Shown one piece after another: positions 25,296 through 30,902 of a stretch of DNA of 30,902 nucleotides; position 1 is the stretch's first letter; each line of letters opens with the position of its first letter. The position numbers and the translations under genes are program-made. Origin of the DNA: Promethearchaeota archaeon (GTDB lineage: Archaea; Asgardarchaeota; Lokiarchaeia; Sigynarchaeales; SOKP01); the NCBI GenBank assembly GCA_019057775.1, contig JAHLWT010000182.1:1-30902 (forward strand). Direction: 5' to 3'. The notes under the pieces are model-generated. The model ran no database searches. It was not told the DNA's origin and worked only from the letters and a program-made list of their open reading frames with translations.

Positions 25296-26693
25296 TCATT
25301 TAGTAAACTTAAGGATGAACTCAGCGATATTGTAATTTGGAACAATAAAATCAGCCAAGCCTTTTTCAGCGGCAAGTTTAGGCATAGCATAGAGTATACA
25401 CGTCTCTTCTGACTCGGCGATAGTTTTTCCTCCTACTTTTTGAATCACACCTAGCCCATTTACCCCATCTGACCCCATTCCTGTTAAAAGGATTCCCATT
25501 GTCCTACTTCTATAAATCTTTGCAGAAGAAAAGAATAAAACATCAATCGAGGGCATACAAAAGTTCACTGGTTTTCCTTTGTATAATTTTAACGATGGTT
25601 TACTATTTTTCACACAGATTTCCATGTGCATATCACCTGGTGCTATATAAGCCATTCCGTTCTGAAGGAGGTCACCGTCTTTAGCAACTTTTATTGATAA
25701 GTTACATTCAGAATTTAGATTCTCTGCAAATGCTTCAGTAAAATGTGCTGATAAATGTTGAACGACTAAGATAGGTGCTCGTATAGATGGAGGGATTTCT
25801 TTTAGAATTGTTGTTATCGTCCTCGGACCTCCAACGCTAGCTCCTATCACAATGACATTAGACGATAGAAATAAATCTTTTACTGGCTTGAGATCAGGAG
25901 TGTAATCTTGTAATTTATTTATCGTCTTAACAGGTATTACTTTCTTTTTTAATGTTGATTCTGCTGGTACTTGAATTTCTTTTGTTTCAAGTTTTTGGGT
26001 AGTTTTTATAGTAGATACTGGTTTTTGAGCACTTTTAATAGCACTTGGTTTACTTAATTCCTGTTCTCTTTTAGAGGGAATAACTTCTTCACTTACTTTC
26101 TCAACTTCTATTTTTAGAGTTGTCTTCATTTCCTCTTTATCATAAAATGTAATTTCTGGTTTTTCTTCAATTTCTTCAATTGGGGTTAATTTATTTATAT
26201 ATTGGCCAAAATCAAAAATCCCATTTACAATATCTTGCCTTAATGATTTACTCTTTCGAGAAATATCTTTTTCAATCTGAAAAATTTTTTTAATCTGGGA
26301 TTGTGATGCTAATAAAACTTTTGCTAGTAACTCTTCACGAAATCTTGGTAAATCTTTTGCTCCAATTCCGCCTGGTTTAACAATATAATCAAAAGCTCCC
26401 ATTAAAAGTGCTTGAATAGAAGAATCTAAATTTTTAGGGCTAATAGCTGAAAGAATCACTGTCGGTGTAGGGTGTTCTTCCATAATCAACTTGAAAGCGT
26501 CCAAACCATTCATTTTTGGCATTAATAAATCTAAAACTAAAACGTCTGGTCTATATTTCTTAACAAATCTGACTGCTTCCTCTCCATCTTTCGCATATTC
26601 AACAATTCTTATTGAATCATGCTCCTTAAGAATATCTGAAATTTTTTTTCTCAAAAATTGAGAATCATCTGCGATAAGCACTTCTATTGACAT
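25296..26693 (-). CDS. cheB: CheB chemotaxis methylesterase with extended linker
   Basis: This 465-residue CheB is a cytosolic response-regulator esterase/glutamine deamidase that demethylates chemoreceptors. The receiver domain covers residues 1-125 with phospho-acceptor Asp55 (VLVLDLLMP) and acidic residues at 9-10. The C-terminal methylesterase domain begins near 280 and has the catalytic Ser (VIGASVGGPRT), His (VVQHLSAHFTEAF) and Asp (LLTGMGSDGVNG). Between them lies a linker of about 140 residues rich in Lys, Glu, Thr, Ser and Pro, much longer than usual and longer than in its paralog at 29075. It is last in the minus-strand cluster, 125 bases after the GTPase gene, so it may have its own promoter. 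The long linker could loosen control by the receiver domain or add docking sites; that is inference. Confidence 0.96.
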   Translation of the reverse strand: MSIEVLIADDSQFLRKKISDILKEHDSIRIVEYAKDGEEAVRFVKKYRPDVLVLDLLMPKMNGLDAFKLIMEEHPTPTVILSAISPKNLDSSIQALLMGAFDYIVKPGGIGAKDLPRFREELLAKVLLASQSQIKKIFQIEKDISRKSKSLRQDIVNGIFDFGQYINKLTPIEEIEEKPEITFYDKEEMKTTLKIEVEKVSEEVIPSKREQELSKPSAIKSAQKPVSTIKTTQKLETKEIQVPAESTLKKKVIPVKTINKLQDYTPDLKPVKDLFLSSNVIVIGASVGGPRTITTILKEIPPSIRAPILVVQHLSAHFTEAFAENLNSECNLSIKVAKDGDLLQNGMAYIAPGDMHMEICVKNSKPSLKLYKGKPVNFCMPSIDVLFFSSAKIYRSRTMGILLTGMGSDGVNGLGVIQKVGGKTIAESEETCILYAMPKLAAEKGLADFIVPNYNIAEFILKFTK

Positions 26694-26818
26694 ATTTTAT
26701 TCTCTTTTCAATAATTTAGAAACATTATGATAAGTTAGATTAAATTCAGAATGTAATTCTAATATTTTTTTTTTATTTCTTGGCTAGTAGTGTTAAGAAA
26801 TTTATATTTTGTTTTATG

Positions 26819-27775
26819 CTAAAAAAGATTTGAGATGAAAAAAGTAAAAAGTTCATCGATACCTTCTCCTGTAAATGCTGATGTTTCAAAAAATGAAAAA
26901 TTATATTGTTCTGCCAGTTGTTGAGCTTGATTTTTAAGATCTACTCGATCTGTGGAAATATCTATTTTATTACCAATGAGAATAATAGGGATTGTTTGAT
27001 CAGTCACAAAATGTTGAATTTCTTCAATCCATTTAGTAATATCATTGAAAGTTTCGGGTCTTGCATAATCAAACAAAAGGAGAACTGCATGTGCCAATCT
27101 ATAATAAAATTTACGCACTTTAATAAAACTCTTTAATCCTCCTAAATCAAATAGTATCAATGACAAATTATAATTTTTTGATATCTGTAGGCTTTTTTCT
27201 TTTATCGAAATTCCAATAGTTGGTTTGTAGGAAGGTATCAACTCAATATCACAAAATATATCGACTAATGTACTTTTTCCAACTTCTTCAGAACCAATAA
27301 TCGCAATCGCTTTTATTTTACCATTTGAATTCGAATTATTAATAGAAGATAAGACTATCTCACCATTTTCATTCAATTTCGGGAGTTTTAATGATGTACT
27401 TCGGTTATTTAAAATCATCGATATTTTTTCTGCAACTATATAGGTATAAGGGATATATTGGTCAATATTTGCGTAAGGATCAGCAATCAAAACGAAAATA
27501 GCTGGAGTAACTTTTCTTAACTCTATATAAAACAGCTGGAATTCATTAGTATCAAAGGTTCCACTTCCAAATGAAGTTTCTGCATATCTCCTAATTTTAG
27601 TTATTGTTTGCTCTAATATTGTAGTAATTGCTCCTATAAGTTCTTCATCAAAACCTTTCATGGATTGTTTAGCTATGATTAATCCATCTAAATCTAAAAC
27701 TAAAGCAGCTGATAGATCTCTAGCTTCATTTAGCAGATTAGAAAGTAATTCCTCTAGTGTGGATGATAATGACAT
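26819..27775 (-). CDS. Roadblock/LC7 - Ras-like GTPase fusion
   Basis: This 318-residue cytosolic protein joins two modules. Residues 1-125 are a Roadblock/LC7 domain (LEELLSNLLNEARDLSAALV, then DLDGLIIA), the fold of MglB and of GTPase-regulating scaffolds. After a Ser/Asn-rich linker (135-153), residues 155-318 are a Ras-superfamily GTPase: G1 GSEEVGKST (161-169), switch I KPTIGISI with Thr186, G3 DLGGL (210-214), G4 NKID (269-272) and G5 ETSA (297-300). Compared with Ras, positions 12 and 13 are both Glu and position 61 is Leu, substitutions expected to impair GTP hydrolysis. The gene lies between cheC (36 bases upstream) and cheB, inside a chemotaxis operon. It suggests a self-contained MglB/MglA-like switch coupled to chemosensory signalling; the coupling is inferred from position. 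Confidence 0.93.
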   Translation of the reverse strand: MSLSSTLEELLSNLLNEARDLSAALVLDLDGLIIAKQSMKGFDEELIGAITTILEQTITKIRRYAETSFGSGTFDTNEFQLFYIELRKVTPAIFVLIADPYANIDQYIPYTYIVAEKISMILNNRSTSLKLPKLNENGEIVLSSINNSNSNGKIKAIAIIGSEEVGKSTLVDIFCDIELIPSYKPTIGISIKEKSLQISKNYNLSLILFDLGGLKSFIKVRKFYYRLAHAVLLLFDYARPETFNDITKWIEEIQHFVTDQTIPIILIGNKIDISTDRVDLKNQAQQLAEQYNFSFFETSAFTGEGIDELFTFFISNLF

Positions 27776-27811
27776 TTCAATTCTTTATTATAATATTGTT
27801 ATTGCCCTTCC

Positions 27812-28477
27812 TCATATATTTAAATCATATTTTAAATTCAAAATTTTAAATAATTCTTTCAAAATTTCCATACTTGGTACAAGACATATCGTACCGTTTA
27901 ATTTTATATCTTTAACTTGAATTTTAGTCTTAATTATAATCGTATAATCTGAATATTGAGAATTTTTAGCAATAACTGTATCCAACATAGCATTTAAGTT
28001 ATCAAGTGCTAATTTTGGTACGCCCGGAACTAATCCGATTGATAATAAGTTAGCTACTGCACTTGCATAATTTCCAGATAAGATATTACCAATTTCAGAA
28101 ATTATACTATACGAAAATTCATCCAGATCTTGAATTGTGTTAATATTATCAACCATTATTTCATCTTCGTCGTTTAAAATATTAACTAAGTTTATAACTG
28201 ATTCCTTAGTATAAAATTGAATTATTGACAAATCACTTTTGCCTATAATTTCTGAGTATATTCCAAATGCTTCAGTATTTGGATCTTCAAATAAATCTGG
28301 AATATTCCAAAACGGAATTATGTTAACTGCTGTTAGTGATACATCTACTCTTTCTTCTATTAATTCAGATAATGCTGTAATCGCATGACCAGCGCCTATA
28401 TTACCAAGTTCCTTTAATATATCCAATTGTTCTGGCGTTAATTCAAGACTTCTTGATTTATTATTTTCTCCATTCAT
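27812..28477 (-). CDS. cheC: CheC-family chemotaxis phosphatase
   Basis: This is a 221-residue CheC/CheX/FliY-family protein, cytosolic, that dephosphorylates CheY-P and binds CheD. Both active-site motifs of two-site CheC are present: DILKELGNIGAGHA (Glu23, Asn26) and FSYSIISEIGNILSGNY (Glu128, Asn131). It therefore looks catalytically competent at both sites, unlike CheX, which has one functional site in a different layout. It follows cheD with a 29-base gap and precedes the Roadblock-GTPase gene by 36 bases, a tight operon that fits the CheC-CheD complex. The GHA in place of GNA after the first motif is a mild deviation. The ATG at 28477 begins a short charged lead before the first helix. 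No CheY is in the window. Confidence 0.93.
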   Translation of the reverse strand: MNGENNKSRSLELTPEQLDILKELGNIGAGHAITALSELIEERVDVSLTAVNIIPFWNIPDLFEDPNTEAFGIYSEIIGKSDLSIIQFYTKESVINLVNILNDEDEIMVDNINTIQDLDEFSYSIISEIGNILSGNYASAVANLLSIGLVPGVPKLALDNLNAMLDTVIAKNSQYSDYTIIIKTKIQVKDIKLNGTICLVPSMEILKELFKILNLKYDLNI

Positions 28478-28506
28478 TTATATCATTTTTTCAATTAATA
28501 ATCTTT

Positions 28507-29049
28507 CTAAAGTATTTTAGGCCTTTTTTCTTCACCACTTATTTTAACAAATACTTCATAATTTTTCGTATTGAAATTGACGATTCTTCCTTGCATTCCA
28601 CCAATACTTTTTTTAATTATCTTTATACCATATTTATCTAACTCATGCTTAATTTGGTTTATGTTTTCTTCACCAATATCATTATTTGGTAAATCAAAGA
28701 TTTTTGATCCTCCCACTATAATTGCGTTAATTAATTCTTTTTGAGCTCCTCCATCGGTAAGTTCATCAAGCAAGTATTTTACAGATAAATTTGCATATTT
28801 ATGAGGAAGTTTAATTTCTTTGTTTTTGTGTGATTTTGGTAAGAGAACATGAGACATGCCACAAATTCTATTTTTTTTATCAAAAAGGATTAGAGCAATA
28901 CATGACCCTAATCCATAAATAGAGATTGTAGGAAATTTATTTTCTAAGCCTGTATTACCATTTATTAAAGTATAGTGCCCTATTGGTAATATTATTTCTC
29001 CTTTCTCATTAACTTGTGTAATTTTATCAGAGTGAGGACGTTCAGTCAA
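28507..29049 (-). CDS. cheD: CheD receptor glutamine deamidase
   Basis: This 180-residue CheD deamidates receptor glutamines and stimulates CheC phosphatase activity. The catalytic Cys50 (IYGLGSCIALILFD) and His67 (CGMSHVLLP) are separated by 17 residues as in characterised CheD, and the KYANLSVKYLLDEL and AIIVGGSKIF blocks are family-typical. There is an N-terminal extension of about 25 residues compared with minimal CheD proteins. It sits between cheB (25 bases upstream) and cheC (29 bases downstream) on the minus strand, so the genes for the CheC-CheD pair are adjacent. The ATG at 29049 is the only ATG near the start; a TTG or GTG further in would still leave the catalytic core intact. Confident family call. 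Confidence 0.94.
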   Translation of the reverse strand: MTERPHSDKITQVNEKGEIILPIGHYTLINGNTGLENKFPTISIYGLGSCIALILFDKKNRICGMSHVLLPKSHKNKEIKLPHKYANLSVKYLLDELTDGGAQKELINAIIVGGSKIFDLPNNDIGEENINQIKHELDKYGIKIIKKSIGGMQGRIVNFNTKNYEVFVKISGEEKRPKIL

Positions 29050-29074
29050 TATGGTTTATCCCAATATTTTAATT

Positions 29075-30208
29075 TTAATTATAAAGATCATTTGTAAATT
29101 TTATTGCATATTTTATCATATAGCCATGAATTTTATAATTTGGAAGTATCAAACTTGCAGCTCCTCTTTTTGCTGCGGCTTTTGGCATGCCATATAATAC
29201 ACAAGTTTCTTCGGATTCAGCTATTGTTTTTCCTCCCTGAGTTTTTATCGCTTCCAATCCCGCAGCGCCATCCTCACCTAATCCGGTCAATATAATACCT
29301 AAAGTATGATTTTTATAGGTTTCAGCAGCTGAAAAAAACAAAACATCCACAGAAGGCATACAAAAATTGACAGGTTTACCTTCGAATGTTTTTATATAGG
29401 ATTTATGGTTAATTACATCGATTTTCATGTGTTTACCTCCTGGACTTAGATATATCATCCCTGGTTGGATCTTTTCACCATTATCGGCAATCTTTACTGG
29501 CAACTTACATAAATGATCTAAGGATTGAGCAAATTGTTTCATAAAATAAGCATCCATATGTTGTACAATTAAAATAGGGCTTTGAAAATCTTCAGGGATT
29601 TCCTTTAGTAAACTTTTTAATGTTCTAGGACCACCCGTACTTGTACCTATGACTATTATATTAGATTCAAATGTCGGGAGCGATATTTTTGGTAGTTTCA
29701 CAGAAACTTCTTCAGGTTTATCCCAAACCTCACTTTTACTTTTAATTTTCTGAAATGCAGATTTGTCAATTGATTTTTTAATTAATTTCGTACGTTTTTC
29801 GTAGGTCTTCTTTATCCCCGCAGCATATACAACGCTAGATATGAGTTTTTCTTTATATTTTAAAAATTCTTCCTTCCATACACCTTTGGGCTTTATTATA
29901 AAATCAAATGCTCCTAAAAGTAAAGCTTGGACTGAATCATCTAAAGTCGCAGGATTTTTGGCTGAAAAAATAATTGTGGGTATTGGATAATGTTCGGAGA
30001 GAAATTTAAATACTGTCAGCCCATCAACTTCAGGCATAACTAAATCTAAAATTAATACATCAGGATTCAAAAATTCGATTTTTTCAATTGCTTCTCTTCC
30101 ATTTCTTGCTATGTCTACTTTTGTAATTTCTTCATGTGTTAAAAGCATATCTTTAATAAGTTTCCTCTGAAAGGCTGAATCCTCAGCCACAAGAACTCTG
30201 ATGGGCAT
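29075..30208 (-). CDS. cheB: CheB chemotaxis methylesterase (standard linker)
   Basis: This 377-residue CheB starts the minus-strand che cluster. Its receiver domain has Asp55 as phospho-acceptor (VLILDLVMPEVDG). The methylesterase domain has Ser in VIGTSTGGPRT, His in VQHMDAYFMKQF and Asp in LTGLGEDGAAG. The linker (about residues 130-180) is of ordinary length. It is clearly paralogous to the second CheB at 25296; both keep all catalytic residues, so two active esterases of different architecture are made from one locus. cheD follows after 25 bases. Upstream, a TATA-like TTATTTATAG lies about 20-30 bases before the ATG, suggesting a short-leader promoter for the whole cluster, with 282 bases of non-coding DNA beyond. 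CheA, CheR and receptors must be elsewhere. Confidence 0.96.
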   Translation of the reverse strand: MPIRVLVAEDSAFQRKLIKDMLLTHEEITKVDIARNGREAIEKIEFLNPDVLILDLVMPEVDGLTVFKFLSEHYPIPTIIFSAKNPATLDDSVQALLLGAFDFIIKPKGVWKEEFLKYKEKLISSVVYAAGIKKTYEKRTKLIKKSIDKSAFQKIKSKSEVWDKPEEVSVKLPKISLPTFESNIIVIGTSTGGPRTLKSLLKEIPEDFQSPILIVQHMDAYFMKQFAQSLDHLCKLPVKIADNGEKIQPGMIYLSPGGKHMKIDVINHKSYIKTFEGKPVNFCMPSVDVLFFSAAETYKNHTLGIILTGLGEDGAAGLEAIKTQGGKTIAESEETCVLYGMPKAAAKRGAASLILPNYKIHGYMIKYAIKFTNDLYN

Positions 30209-30490
30209 TAAAATCGATAATCTAAATACTATAAATAATAATGATAAATTTACTTTAATGTAATCTAAATATTTTCTAATTAATTACATCATGGAAATTT
30301 GCTTTAATATACTTTTAGAAAACGAAAGGCTTATTATGTTATTTAAAATTAATAAATTCTTAATAATCAGCAAAGTATCATCAACTTCCTTTGACTTAGA
30401 TTTCATACAATCAAATAAAATTAAATTTTATACTCAGATTAGAAGTGTAATAGAAATAGAAAATTTTTAAAAATTTTAATTATATGCCAT

Positions 30491-30902
30491 TCAATTTCCT
30501 AATAGCCTTTCTATCTCAACAAACCTCTGTTGAATATGCTCTATAGAATATTTGATATGATTTTGCATTTCCTTTATTTCATAAAAAATCTTTTTTATCC
30601 TATTCTTTACAGAAGGTGATATGACACTCTCAAGGGGAGTTCTTTCTGCTTGAACTAGTAGGTCTGATTCTGCTTTTGCTTCAGTGTATTCCCTACTGTA
30701 TAGAGCTTGTCTCGATACACCAGGATATTCAAAATCAGTTTTATTATCTTTAATTTCATTATAAATTACATGAAATTCAGGTGGTTCTATCCCCTGTTTG
30801 ATAACTTCATATTTAAAATTGAAAAATTTCTTCTTTGTTTTAAGCTTACCAGCCCAATTTGCTGCCATATATCTATGAAATAGACGTGAATGACCTCCTG
30901 CC
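30491..30902 (-). CDS. Hypothetical protein, 5' part cut by the window edge
   Basis: At least 136 residues are encoded. The frame stays open from the apparent ATG at 30868 to the right edge, and the upstream residues (GGHSRLFHRYMAANWAGKLK) look like real protein, so the gene most likely begins outside the window. The visible part has a basic segment (LKTKKKFFNFKYE), a middle with EPPEFHVIYNEIKDN, a helix with SREYTEAKAESDLLVQ, and a long C-terminal amphipathic helix (IFYEIKEMQNHIKYSIEHI) that could be a coiled coil. There is no membrane helix and no Cys. I do not recognise it. It is on the same strand as the che genes, but the 282-base gap makes co-transcription unsure. Confidence 0.6.
   Translation of the reverse strand, partial: AGGHSRLFHRYMAANWAGKLKTKKKFFNFKYEVIKQGIEPPEFHVIYNEIKDNKTDFEYPGVSRQALYSREYTEAKAESDLLVQAERTPLESVISPSVKNRIKKIFYEIKEMQNHIKYSIEHIQQRFVEIERLLGN

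Noticed and set aside
1..30902. CRISPR array, insertion sequence or rRNA
   Set aside because: No regularly spaced repeats, no intact transposase and no rRNA-like conserved segments were seen.

Overview
The window looks like a piece of an archaeal chromosome, most likely Asgard (Lokiarchaeia-like). The DNA is strongly AT-rich. It carries archaeal information-processing genes: the beta-CASP termination nuclease FttA/aCPSF1, an EF-2-type GTPase, and a tRNA with A1-U72 and no encoded CCA. It also has an Asgard-flavoured repertoire: a Roadblock domain fused to a Ras-like GTPase, an EF-2 paralog without the diphthamide loop, and a large AN1-finger/winged-helix/appendage-like protein. The lineage is inferred from gene content; no rRNA gene is present.

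Left part (1-7.3 kb): an unknown coiled-coil protein, a polytopic membrane protein with an acidic tail and a DUF72 protein lie on the minus strand. Next, on the plus strand, come two paralogous coiled-coil proteins, the second with no ATG, GTG or TTG start, and a solitary beta-class DNA methyltransferase. A fucose/arabinose-isomerase-family enzyme follows on the minus strand. Centre-left (7.5-14.8 kb, plus strand): two tandem GT-C (GT87/DUF2029-like) glycosyltransferase paralogs flank a secreted, membrane-anchored protein, suggesting a surface-glycan locus. Then come a CcdA/NicO-like membrane protein, the 787-residue multidomain protein and a NikR-like regulator with no metal-ligand residues. 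A Par14-like parvulin follows at 14.8-15.2 kb.

Middle (15.3-17.5 kb): a small membrane protein, tRNA-Gln(CUG), a zinc-ribbon protein, and about 1.3 kb of gene-poor DNA with truncated reading frames and inverted repeats. This stretch looks like decayed accessory DNA. Housekeeping block (17.5-25.3 kb): a dGTPase-like HD hydrolase, a NapH-like polyferredoxin, FttA, PurN and the EF-2 paralog.

Right part (25.3-30.9 kb, all minus strand): a compact chemotaxis adaptation cluster, transcribed cheB - cheD - cheC - Roadblock/GTPase - cheB (long linker). No CheA, CheW, CheR, CheY or receptor is inside the window. The GTPase in the middle of a che operon is the standout: it is a one-polypeptide analogue of the MglB/MglA polarity switch, with unusual residues at the Ras 12, 13 and 61 positions. 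The last gene at the right edge is cut by the window.
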